8,715 nt of DNA from Clostridia bacterium (GTDB lineage Bacteria; Bacillota; Clostridia; Christensenellales; UBA1242): contig JAQUUD010000047.1 of NCBI GenBank assembly GCA_028694075.1, positions 1-8,715 on the forward strand. Reading direction: 5' to 3'. The notes below the pieces were generated by a model that saw nothing but the letters and a program-made list of their open reading frames with translations, had not been told where the DNA came from and did not search any database. The translations under genes and the position numbers were made by a program. How positions within the stretch are numbered: the stretch's first letter is position 1; each line of letters starts with the position of its first letter. Shown here piece after piece: positions 1-6,338 of this stretch.

Positions 1-1679
1 TTATTTTGCTCATTAACGATTTTTTTATATGAGTCAATATAAGTACTTTTTAATTTTTGAATTTTTCGATATCTTAGCACGCTGGTTATAATGCTGTGTT
101 CTTCTTCAATTTGCGATAAAAATTCAAAGCCAGTCGACTGTTTTTTGTTGTCTTTACAAGTTAAACCAAGTTGCACAAATAAGACATCAGCAAGTTGCTT
201 TGGAGAATTGATATTAAATTCACGCCCACCTGCGAGTTCATAAATTTCTTTTGTTAAAAGTTGAAGTTCAGCATCATATTTTTCAGACAACCTATTTAAT
301 TCATCAATATCAAGTTTAAATCCTGTTTTTTCCATATTGAATAATACATAAACTAGCGGTATTTCAATTTGATTATAGAGCGTTGTCATATTAAATTTTG
401 ATAAAAGATTTTCAAATTCACGCTTTAACGAATAATAATTTTCGACTTGTATATCTTTTAATCCGGTTCCGCCAATCAAATACGAAGCCAGTTTTAAATC
501 AAACACACTGCCTTTTATTTCAACTCCAAATCTATCCAAAATGTGCATATGCAGTTTTAAATCAGATACAATTTTATTAATTTGCTCGTTTTCAAAAACG
601 GGTTTTAATATTTCAATACACTTATTGAAGTCCAACCCACTTGAAAATAAATTTATTTCATTTTTTATTATAAAAACCTTATTATCACCGAATGAAAAAA
701 TAAGGTCATTTTCAAAGGAAAAAGCAAATTCACTTGCATTTATTCTTAAATAATTTTTCAGCGTTTCATAATCTTTAATTTCTTCAAATTTTGCTGATTT
801 ACTAATAAATTCTTCAGGCTTATAGTCAAACACTTCTCTTTTTAAAAGTGAATTGAATTCATATTTTTTCATAAGTTCAATGCAATCTGGAGAAAAAGGA
901 AGTTTAAGTTTCAAATCATTAAAATTATAATTTAATTCGCAATCACATTTAATTGTCGCCAATTGCTTAGATAAAAAAGCAGAATCTTTTTGCTCTATAA
1001 GTTTATTTTTAATTTTTAATGTGATGTTTGGATTATCTAAATTTTTATAAAGTTCTTCAATCGAGCCAAACTGTTCAATTAAGTTCGTTGCGGTTTTTGG
1101 ACCAATTCCATAAATTCCCGGAATATTATCACTGGCATCGCCCATTAATGCTTTCAATTCAATAATTTGATATGGTTTTAACTTAAAATCTCGCATTAAT
1201 ATTTTTTCATTGACTTTATATATTTCGCTAATGCCTTTTTTTGTGAGCCAAACGCAACTTTGATCATCAATAAGTTGCAAAACATCTCTATCACCAGACA
1301 ATATCACTTTATCGCATTTGTTTTCGCAAGCAAGTGTGCCAATAATATCATCTGCCTCAATGCCATTTTGTTCAATACAAAAAATGCCCATTGCCACCAA
1401 AATTTGTTTTAAAATTTTTATTTGGTCAATCAGTTCGTGCGGTGTTTCTTTTCGTGTTTGTTTATAACCCTCAAACAAATTATTTCTAAAAGTAACTTTT
1501 GAAAAATCAAAAGCAATTGCCATATGTGTGGGTGTATACATTTGAACTGCTTTTAAAAGCATATTTAAAAAACCGTACATAGCGCCGGTAAATTGCCCTT
1601 TCGAATTAGACAAAAAAGGCAAGGCATAATATGCTCTATATACTATGCTGTTGCCATCAATTATTAAAAATTTGTTCAT
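1..1679 (-). CDS. polA: DNA polymerase I, N-terminal 559 codons (3' end beyond window)
   Basis: DNA polymerase I removes RNA primers and fills gaps during lagging-strand synthesis and excision repair. The reading frame is open from ATG at 1679 to the left edge. Residues 1-290 form the 5'-3' nuclease: IDGN near residue 8, EADD near 109-111, SGDRD near 128-132, GDASDNIPG at 180-188, then a helix-hairpin-helix GIGPKTA at 191-197. Residues about 295-450 are a 3'-5' exonuclease-like domain whose catalytic acidic residues look lost: S321 where E. coli has D355, and H377 where it has D424. From about 460 the start of the polymerase domain is readable (FNINSPKQLADVLF, then LKSTYIDSY). The palm and fingers lie outside the window. 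A modest ribosome site, GGTGGA at 1685-1690, precedes the start. The small membrane protein gene lies 73 bp upstream on the same strand with no terminator between, so partial co-transcription is possible. The identification is secure. Confidence 0.97.
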   Translation of the reverse strand, partial: MNKFLIIDGNSIVYRAYYALPFLSNSKGQFTGAMYGFLNMLLKAVQMYTPTHMAIAFDFSKVTFRNNLFEGYKQTRKETPHELIDQIKILKQILVAMGIFCIEQNGIEADDIIGTLACENKCDKVILSGDRDVLQLIDDQSCVWLTKKGISEIYKVNEKILMRDFKLKPYQIIELKALMGDASDNIPGIYGIGPKTATNLIEQFGSIEELYKNLDNPNITLKIKNKLIEQKDSAFLSKQLATIKCDCELNYNFNDLKLKLPFSPDCIELMKKYEFNSLLKREVFDYKPEEFISKSAKFEEIKDYETLKNYLRINASEFAFSFENDLIFSFGDNKVFIIKNEINLFSSGLDFNKCIEILKPVFENEQINKIVSDLKLHMHILDRFGVEIKGSVFDLKLASYLIGGTGLKDIQVENYYSLKREFENLLSKFNMTTLYNQIEIPLVYVLFNMEKTGFKLDIDELNRLSEKYDAELQLLTKEIYELAGGREFNINSPKQLADVLFVQLGLTCKDNKKQSTGFEFLSQIEEEHSIITSVLRYRKIQKLKSTYIDSYKKIVNEQN

Positions 1680-1752
1680 AGTTGTCCACCAATATTAAAG
1701 AATCTTGGTTTAAATACTAATATTTATTGTATATACATTATTAAAAATGCGT

Positions 1753-2040
1753 TTATACAACTGGTATTAGACCTAAGAAAGTTGGGTCTATTATCAATAC
1801 AATAAGTGCTAACAATACAACGACTGTTATAACAAAGAATATTAGTTTAAATGACTTGCTTGCAAATGTAACTAAAGCAAATGCGCCTAGTAAAAATGAT
1901 GGACCATATACTAGTATATTATAATACAATGATCCGCCAAGCAAACCTGCTAAGTCAATTATACCCATTAATGATAAAGTTAACAATGTAACAAATACCA
2001 ATGCAAGTATTGACAAAATAAAATTTAAAGTTTCTTTCAT
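1753..2040 (-). CDS. small three-helix membrane protein, function unknown
   Basis: This encodes a 95-residue, very hydrophobic protein that I cannot assign to a named family. Three membrane segments are visible, roughly residues 7-28, 41-60 and 65-85, separated by short loops (GLLGGSLYYN and SKSFK). The protein ends in the hydrophobic tail GLIPVV. The frame stays open upstream to an ATG at 2076, but I chose the ATG at 2040 because a GGGGG-type ribosome binding site (2047-2052 on the complementary strand) lies six bases before it, and the upstream extension has no such site. It is read toward polA with a 73-bp gap. A candidate -10 (TATATT at 2060-2065) would give a very short leader; its -35 is poor. 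No catalytic residues or signal peptidase site are evident. It may be a small integral membrane protein of unknown role; a type I toxin seems less likely at this length. Confidence 0.7.
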   Translation of the reverse strand: MKETLNFILSILALVFVTLLTLSLMGIIDLAGLLGGSLYYNILVYGPSFLLGAFALVTFASKSFKLIFFVITVVVLLALIVLIIDPTFLGLIPVV

Positions 2041-2442
2041 AATTTTCCCCCTGTAATTTAATATAACATATTTCATAACTTAAAAACAACAATTTTTAAC
2101 AAAAAACTTACAAAAATTTTTCGAATTAAACTTTAGCAATTTAAAACAATATTATCACCAAATAAAATTTTAAAATATTTAACATATAAAATAATTATGT
2201 TATGCTATATACTGTCACAATTTAAGTATTTCTCACAACAAGGTATTTTATGTAAAAAATAATTAATTTGTTAAACAATTTATTTTATTTACATAGATTT
2301 GACTTTAAAACATACGAAAATTATCTAAAATTTAAAATTCATTTGTTGGTTGATAATTAACAATTAATCCTATTTTGTTTATTTATATATTTTTTTAATT
2401 TGTAAAATAATAATTCTAAGTAATAAAAAATCTAAAAAACGC
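2041..2442. other. AT-rich intergenic stretch without recognisable gene
   Basis: About 400 bases, very AT-rich, lie between the small membrane protein gene and the tRNA-Leu promoter. No reading frame with a ribosome site is visible. The right part contains a TTGACT hexamer at 2299-2304 with only a weak -10 (TATCTA) 17 bases later, and a short palindrome around 2268-2278 (TTGTT, A, AACAA). I cannot support any RNA gene or mobile element here. Confidence 0.5.
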
Positions 2443-2471
2443 TTGATTAATATGTAAATTTATGATATATT
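2443..2471 (+). promoter_or_regulatory. candidate sigma-A promoter for tRNA-Leu
   Basis: A -35 TTGATT (2443-2448), a 17-base spacer and a -10 TATATT (2466-2471) preceded by an extended TG (2463-2464). Transcription would start near 2478, about 74 bases before the mature tRNA. AT-richness makes chance matches likely, so this is tentative. Confidence 0.45.
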
Positions 2472-2551
2472 AAATAATGCAACATTAATATATTTAATGC
2501 AATAATTTCGAAAATATTCAATTTTAAAATAAGAAATTTCGGATTAAATTT

Positions 2552-2637
2552 GCCGAAGTGGCGAAATGGCAGACGCGCCAGACTCAAAATCTGGTCTAGG
2601 CAACTAGGTGCGGGTTCGACTCCCGCCTTCGGCACCA
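2552..2637 (+). tRNA. tRNA-Leu, anticodon CAA
   Basis: This is a class II tRNA that reads UUG leucine codons. The acceptor stem GCCGAAG (2552-2558) pairs with CTTCGGC (2627-2633), followed by A73 and a genomically encoded CCA (2635-2637). The anticodon stem CCAGA/TCTGG encloses the loop CTCAAAA with anticodon CAA at 2585-2587. The long variable arm folds as CTAG-GCAA-CTAG. The T arm is GCGGG-TTCGACT-CCCGC. The D arm carries GGCAGAC, typical of leucine tRNAs. A bidirectional terminator starts a few bases after the CCA, so it appears to be a single-tRNA transcript. Confidence 0.97.
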
Positions 2638-2640
2638 CTA

Positions 2641-2671
2641 AAAAGCCCTAAATTATGTATTTAGGGTTTTT
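2641..2671. terminator. bidirectional rho-independent terminator (tRNA-Leu / metG)
   Basis: The perfect 8-bp stem CCCTAAAT (2646-2653) / ATTTAGGG (2659-2666) with loop TATGT is flanked by AAAA on the left and TTTTT on the right. It therefore works as a hairpin plus U-tract in both directions. On the plus strand it ends the tRNA-Leu transcript; on the minus strand it lies about 125 bases after the metG stop and is the first terminator-like element there. Confidence 0.88.
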
Positions 2672-2796
2672 ATTTATTTTACTATAATTCGATATTAGAA
2701 ATAACAAACAAAAAAAGACTATTATAAAATTTCTAATTAATAATTTATCTAAATCCAACTTTTTGAATTTTTAAGGTTTTAACAATAAAAAATATT

Positions 2797-4413
2797 TCAA
2801 TTTTCGGAAATAATAGGTTGAAGTCTTTCAAATAAATAATTGTTATTTTGAACTTTTAATTTTTTTTCGATTTTTACTTCACCCCATTTGCCCAACTCGA
2901 CTATTCCTAATTTCGCATTTATTTTTTGACAGGTTTCAGGAATAAAAGGAGCAAACAAATTCGCCATATTTGCCATCATATAAACACAAGTGTATGTAGT
3001 ATTATTAAAATCTTCAATATTTTCCACTGCTTGAACCCAAGGTTTTTGTTCATCATAAAATTTGTTTCCGGCACTCACATAAGCAATTGCCATTTCCAGC
3101 GCGCCTCTAAGTTTCCCTTCTTCAATTAATTTTCCAACCTTACCAAAAGTTTCTCTTGTTAAATTAATTATATTTTCATTAATAACACCGTTCGTGATTT
3201 CACCACCAAATTTTTTATTAATATAAGACAAATTTCTATTAACGAAATTACCAAAAACACCAACTAAAAACTTGTTGTGAATTTGAATCAAATCATTTAA
3301 TGAAAAATTTATATCCTTTGTTTCAGGTCCGTTTGCTAATATATAATAACGAATGGAATCTTTTGGAAATTTTTGAATCAACTCATTAACACTAATCAAA
3401 TTTCCTTTACTTTTAGACATTTTTTCGTCGTTCATATTAACATATTCGCAGGAAATTATATAATCAGGCAAATTTATTTTTTCATTTATCGCCATTAAAA
3501 GTGATGGGAATATAACAGTATGAAAAGGAATATTATCTTTGCCGTGTACATAATAAGAAATAACATTTTTGCTGGTTATGAATTTGTTGAAATCTAATCC
3601 TTTTGATTCGGCAACTGCTTGTCCAGTTGTCAAATAACCCAACACGGCTTCAATCCAAACATAAATTTTTTTATCTTCAAACCCAGCAAAAGGAACATCA
3701 ACTCCCCAACTTAATTGTCTTGTCACCGCTCGGTCAACTAAGCCCATTTCCAAAAACTTATTTGTTTCATTTAACGCATTAATTCTCCATTTATCTGAAC
3801 GGCTCAACTTCAATGCTTTTATTCTTTCTTGAAATTTTGATAAGGCAAAATATAAATGTGTATTAGGTTTTTGAATTGTTGGAGTATTACAAGTGCTACA
3901 TTTCTTGTCTAACACTTCCCTAGCATTAAGCGTTGCCAAGCAATTATCACACTGGTCGCCTTTCGCCACACCTTTGCAATGAGGGCAAACCCCGATTATT
4001 TCTCTATCCGACAAATAATTTTTACAATTTGGACAATAATCTTGCATTTCATCTTTTTGATAAATATATCCGTTATTCATTATCGTTTTCAAATAAGATT
4101 TAACTAATTCTGCGTGATGTGGGGTCATTGTTGAAGTATACAAATCATATGAAAAATCTAAATCTTCGAAATTTTTTTTGAATTCATTGTGATAATGAAC
4201 CGCAATGCTTTCAGGAGATACATTTTCCTTTTTTGCTCTGACCGTGATTGGCGTTCCGTGACAATCCGTTCCCGAAACATAAATCACATTATCCCCTTTT
4301 AACCTGTTAAATCTTGCGATTGCATCTCCAGGCAAAAGCGCTGCTAAATGTCCAACATGTAATGAATTGTTGGCATACGGCCACGCCCCGCCAATAAAAA
4401 TATTTTTATTCAT
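2797..4413 (-). CDS. metG: methionyl-tRNA synthetase (class I, short form)
   Basis: Cytoplasmic class I aminoacyl-tRNA synthetase that charges tRNA-Met with methionine, using ATP, for both initiation and elongation. The 538-residue protein has the N-terminal GGAWPYANNSLHVGH with the HIGH-type motif HVGH at 19-22, and KMSKS at 331-335. Between them lies the connective peptide with four CxxC pairs (C127/C130, C143/C146, C155/C158, C172/C175), the double zinc-knuckle type also found in E. coli MetRS. The Rossmann core motif YYVHGKDNIPFHT is at 287-299. The helical anticodon-binding domain follows from about 360. The protein ends near residue 538, without the C-terminal EMAP/Trbp-like tRNA-binding domain present in many bacterial MetRS of about 650-680 residues. 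The start is fixed by AAGGAG (4419-4424) five bases upstream and a consensus promoter at 4481-4509. No T-box is seen in the roughly 60-base leader. Confidence 0.98.
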   Translation of the reverse strand: MNKNIFIGGAWPYANNSLHVGHLAALLPGDAIARFNRLKGDNVIYVSGTDCHGTPITVRAKKENVSPESIAVHYHNEFKKNFEDLDFSYDLYTSTMTPHHAELVKSYLKTIMNNGYIYQKDEMQDYCPNCKNYLSDREIIGVCPHCKGVAKGDQCDNCLATLNAREVLDKKCSTCNTPTIQKPNTHLYFALSKFQERIKALKLSRSDKWRINALNETNKFLEMGLVDRAVTRQLSWGVDVPFAGFEDKKIYVWIEAVLGYLTTGQAVAESKGLDFNKFITSKNVISYYVHGKDNIPFHTVIFPSLLMAINEKINLPDYIISCEYVNMNDEKMSKSKGNLISVNELIQKFPKDSIRYYILANGPETKDINFSLNDLIQIHNKFLVGVFGNFVNRNLSYINKKFGGEITNGVINENIINLTRETFGKVGKLIEEGKLRGALEMAIAYVSAGNKFYDEQKPWVQAVENIEDFNNTTYTCVYMMANMANLFAPFIPETCQKINAKLGIVELGKWGEVKIEKKLKVQNNNYLFERLQPIISEN

Positions 4414-4480
4414 TTATTCTCCTTAAAGGAATACTATGTAAATTGATTATTAAGTAAATTGCTTATAAATTAGATTAGTT

Positions 4481-4509
4481 ATTTTAAAACATAAATTTTG
4501 TTTTGTCAA
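4481..4509 (-). promoter_or_regulatory. consensus sigma-A promoter of metG
   Basis: On the minus strand a perfect TTGACA (4504-4509) is followed, after exactly 17 bases, by TAAAAT (4481-4486). Transcription would start near 4474, giving a leader of about 60 bases. The Shine-Dalgarno lies inside the small palindrome TCCTTTAAGGA. Confidence 0.85.
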
Positions 4510-4580
4510 TTTTTTTGATAAATGAAAAAATATTTTTGATGATACTTATTAATAAAGATTTACCACTTAGCAAAAAACTG

Positions 4581-4609
4581 TTGTCAGATAAATTAAATTA
4601 TGATATTAT
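4581..4609 (+). promoter_or_regulatory. extended -10 promoter of the cupin gene
   Basis: TTGTCA (4581-4586), a 17-base spacer, then TATTAT (4604-4609) preceded by TG at 4601-4602. Transcription would start near 4616, about 20 bases before the ATG at 4638. The -35 boxes of this promoter and the divergent metG promoter are about 70 bases apart. Confidence 0.75.
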
Positions 4610-4637
4610 TTATTTTATTTAAATAAAGGATAAATAT

Positions 4638-4982
4638 ATGAAATTTTTGAAATTTGAAAATTCTGTTAAATATGTTAAAGGCGAAACTTGTGAAGTTTTA
4701 GAATATCCACTTGATGATAAAGATATAAATTGTGCTGTTGCCGAAATAAAAGGAAGATACCCAGAAAAAGGATATTCAACAAATCAAGTTTGTAAAGAAT
4801 TAATTTATGTTATTAAGGGCAACGGCACATTACATATAAAAAATGGAAAATCAGTCAAGTTTAATCAAAAAGATGTGATTTTGATTGATAAAGGCGAATG
4901 TTTTTATTGGGAAGGAATCTGCACTTTAATCCTGCCCTGCACCCCATCTTGGTATCCGGAACAATATGAATTATTAGAATAA
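4638..4982 (+). CDS. cupin-fold protein lacking canonical metal ligands
   Basis: This is a 114-residue single-domain cupin (double-stranded beta-helix), probably cytoplasmic because there is no signal peptide. The fold is recognised by KELIYVIKGNGTLHIKNG (about 53-70), equivalent to cupin motif 1, followed by KFNQKDVILIDKGECFYWEG (74-93), equivalent to motif 2. The metal-binding HxH of motif 1 and the His of motif 2 are not in the expected places; the motif 1 glutamate (E54) is kept. The tail PCTPSWYPEQY (100-110) resembles, from memory, the ends of small cupin proteins in Firmicutes. Its substrate is unknown: sugar or small-molecule binding or isomerisation is possible, but nothing in the window says which. 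AAGGA at 4626-4630 sets the start. It stands alone behind its own extended -10 promoter, and its stop is one base from the stop of the convergent DHH gene. Confidence 0.85.
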   Translation: MKFLKFENSVKYVKGETCEVLEYPLDDKDINCAVAEIKGRYPEKGYSTNQVCKELIYVIKGNGTLHIKNGKSVKFNQKDVILIDKGECFYWEGICTLILPCTPSWYPEQYELLE

Positions 4983-4983
4983 G

Positions 4984-5880
4984 TTATTTTGTTAAAGCAA
5001 TATCTTTTCTCAATACTATTTGATTGGTTTTTATTGAATTGCCAGTTTGCTTTAAATTTGATTTTACAATAAGATTTTTAACTGCCATATTATCACCTGA
5101 GAACATAATAATGTTATAACCTTTTAAAATGTCAATAATGTTTAATATTACGCTTTTAGCGTTATATGTTTCTTTAATTTGGTTCATTATTCTTAGCAAT
5201 TCATTTTTGTTTGAATTGACAAAATTTTCAATGTCTGTAATTTCAAGTTGTCCGATTATTAAATTGTCATCATAAACTTTCAAATCACTTAAAATTGTTC
5301 TTTCAATATTTTTAATAATGGATTTTTTAGCAAAAACTTCACAAATATTTTTTCTGCTTAAAACTGTCGGATACAACTTTTCTAAATATTTGAATGCTTG
5401 TTTATCTCTGTTTGTTGTCACTTGTGCCTTTAAATTAATAGTATTAGATGCAATGGCGTGATATAATAATATTGCTGATTTTTCTGAAATTTGAAAATTA
5501 TTTTGAATATATTTTTCAACGATCAAAGTCGCCATCGCCCCAACTTGTTCAATACTAAGTTTTGCATTTATTAATTCGCTTGTTTTAGTTGATGTATTAT
5601 GATGGTCGATTACTTCAATAATATTTTTACTCTTAATTCTTTTATTAGCATTTATTAAATCATTGCAATCTAATAAAACAAATTTATCATCAATATGAAA
5701 TTCTTTTATGCCCTCAAGTCTAATATCATATTTCCGACATACTATGTCAACTTCAAACTGTGGTTTCCCAAATATATAATATTCACAATTTATATTTAAT
5801 TGTTTATACAATTCAGCAAGTGCATACATTCCTGCAATTCCATCAATATCAGGGTTCTTATACGATGTTAGTATAATCAT
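4984..5880 (-). CDS. DHH/DHHA2 phosphoesterase, family II pyrophosphatase-like
   Basis: This 298-residue cytoplasmic protein belongs to the DHH superfamily with a C-terminal DHHA2 domain, the architecture of manganese-dependent inorganic pyrophosphatase (PpaC), Prune and yeast PPX1. N-terminal motifs are KNPDID (8-13), LLDCND (69-74), IDHHN (91-95) and VGAMATLIVEKY (113-124), then SNT (145-147). The DHHA2 half starts near residue 190. The C-terminal VLRKDIALTK (289-298) matches the position of the (S)RKK tail of the pyrophosphatases. Two expected metal ligands differ: Y7 replaces the His of the GHKNPD motif, and N146 replaces the Asp of SDT. It may therefore act on a different phosphoester, such as a nucleotide or short polyphosphate, or have lost pyrophosphatase activity. 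The start is set by AAGGAG (5889-5894) and a promoter at 5918-5947. I would not call it ppaC. Confidence 0.85.
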   Translation of the reverse strand: MIILTSYKNPDIDGIAGMYALAELYKQLNINCEYYIFGKPQFEVDIVCRKYDIRLEGIKEFHIDDKFVLLDCNDLINANKRIKSKNIIEVIDHHNTSTKTSELINAKLSIEQVGAMATLIVEKYIQNNFQISEKSAILLYHAIASNTINLKAQVTTNRDKQAFKYLEKLYPTVLSRKNICEVFAKKSIIKNIERTILSDLKVYDDNLIIGQLEITDIENFVNSNKNELLRIMNQIKETYNAKSVILNIIDILKGYNIIMFSGDNMAVKNLIVKSNLKQTGNSIKTNQIVLRKDIALTK

Positions 5881-5917
5881 TTTAATTACTCCTTAGTAAA
5901 ATTTAATGTATTTTTTT

Positions 5918-5947
5918 ATAATAACATATTTAAAATTTATTTGTAAA
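5918..5947 (-). promoter_or_regulatory. extended -10 promoter of the DHH gene
   Basis: On the minus strand TTTACA (5942-5947), an 18-base spacer and TATTAT (5918-5923) preceded by TG give a good sigma-A promoter. The leader would be about 30 bases and holds AAGGAG at 5889-5894. Confidence 0.7.
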
Positions 5948-6030
5948 GGAAAGAACAAAATATTTTAACAAAAATGATGTAATCTCGAAAACTTTTAATA
6001 ATCTTACTTAATAATTCACGCCATTTTTTA

Positions 6031-6099
6031 TAAATATCTACAATTAGTAGATATCTAAATTTAAATTCTACAATTCGTATAATAACTAATAAATTCTAT
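6031..6099 (+). repeat. short degenerate direct repeats, spacing about 30 bases
   Basis: TAAATATCTACAATTAGT (6031-6048) and TAAATTCTACAATTCGT (6062-6078) differ by one inserted and one changed base. A third, weaker start, TAAATTCTA, follows at 6090-6098. Spacing is 31 and then 28 bases. The surrounding AT-richness limits what can be concluded. Confidence 0.45.
6034..6054 (-). repeat. 8-bp inverted repeat resembling a Cas12a CRISPR repeat core
   Basis: ATATCTAC (6034-6041), loop AATTA (6042-6046) and GTAGATAT (6047-6054) form a perfect 8-bp stem. Read on the minus strand the core is TCTAC-TAATT-GTAGAT, the stem-loop pattern found at the 3' end of type V-A (Cas12a) repeats. The AATT usually preceding TCTAC there is not conserved. 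It is solitary and has no array around it, so it may be a chance palindrome, an operator or a relic. Confidence 0.6.
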
Positions 6100-6142
6100 T
6101 TTAAACAACTTTAATTATATATAATATTTTTTTACAAATAGA

Positions 6143-6171
6143 TTGTAAATATTGTTGAATGTTAATATACT
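6143..6171 (+). promoter_or_regulatory. candidate promoter of degV
   Basis: TTGTAA (6143-6148), a 17-base spacer and TATACT (6166-6171). The predicted start near 6178 would place the hairpin 6180-6195 at the very 5' end of a leader of about 160 bases. Confidence 0.55.
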
Positions 6172-6179
6172 AGATTTTG

Positions 6180-6195
6180 ATAGTGAAAACACTAT
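6180..6195 (+). promoter_or_regulatory. 5'-terminal hairpin in the degV leader
   Basis: ATAGTG (6180-6185), loop AAAA, CACTAT (6190-6195) form a 6-bp stem, extendable by a G-T pair. It lies immediately at the predicted transcript start. Such 5' hairpins can stabilise mRNAs; that role is inferred here. Confidence 0.5.
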
Positions 6196-6324
6196 TGATT
6201 TATAATCCAGATTAATTAATTAAATCATTTTTGGAAAATTTATTAAACCTTTAAATTTTTAAAAATGTAAAATTTTAAATTTTATGATTATAAATTAAAT
6301 ATAATAAATTATTTCATAAAATTT

Positions 6325-6330
6325 AGGAGG
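6325..6330 (+). promoter_or_regulatory. strong ribosome binding site of degV
   Basis: A perfect AGGAGG lies eight bases before the ATG at 6339 and fixes the start. ATTTA-GG across 6321-6327 could pair with CCTTTAAAT at 6248-6256 in the leader, partly masking the site. Confidence 0.85.
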
Positions 6331-6338
6331 AAAAAATT

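Larger units (their letters stand above)
5948..6142. other. AT-rich intergenic stretch with a hairpin and degenerate repeats
   Basis: This part of the 458-base gap between the divergent DHH and degV genes has no coding frame with a ribosome site. It contains the 8-bp hairpin at 6034-6054 and imperfect short direct repeats beginning at 6031, 6062 and 6090. Nothing else is recognisable. Confidence 0.5.

Noticed and set aside
398..753. Two overlapping plus-strand frames within the polA region
   Set aside because: They are antisense shadows of the polA coding sequence, which matches the family throughout.
2041..2076. Twelve-residue upstream extension of the small membrane protein
   Set aside because: The ATG at 2040 has a strong ribosome site that the extension would itself encode; the ATG at 2076 has none.
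2172..2340. Possible unannotated small RNA starting near 2330 from TTGACT at 2299
   Set aside because: The -10 is poor (TATCTA), and there is no terminator or stable fold downstream before the tRNA promoter.
2447..2638. Minus-strand reading frame of 63 residues starting MVPKAGVEP
   Set aside because: It is the reverse complement of tRNA-Leu; this peptide start is a well-known artefact of translating antisense to leucine tRNA genes.
6031..6099. CRISPR array
   Set aside because: Only two clear units, spaced about 30 bases apart. Cas12a arrays repeat about every 60-70 bases with near-identical repeats.
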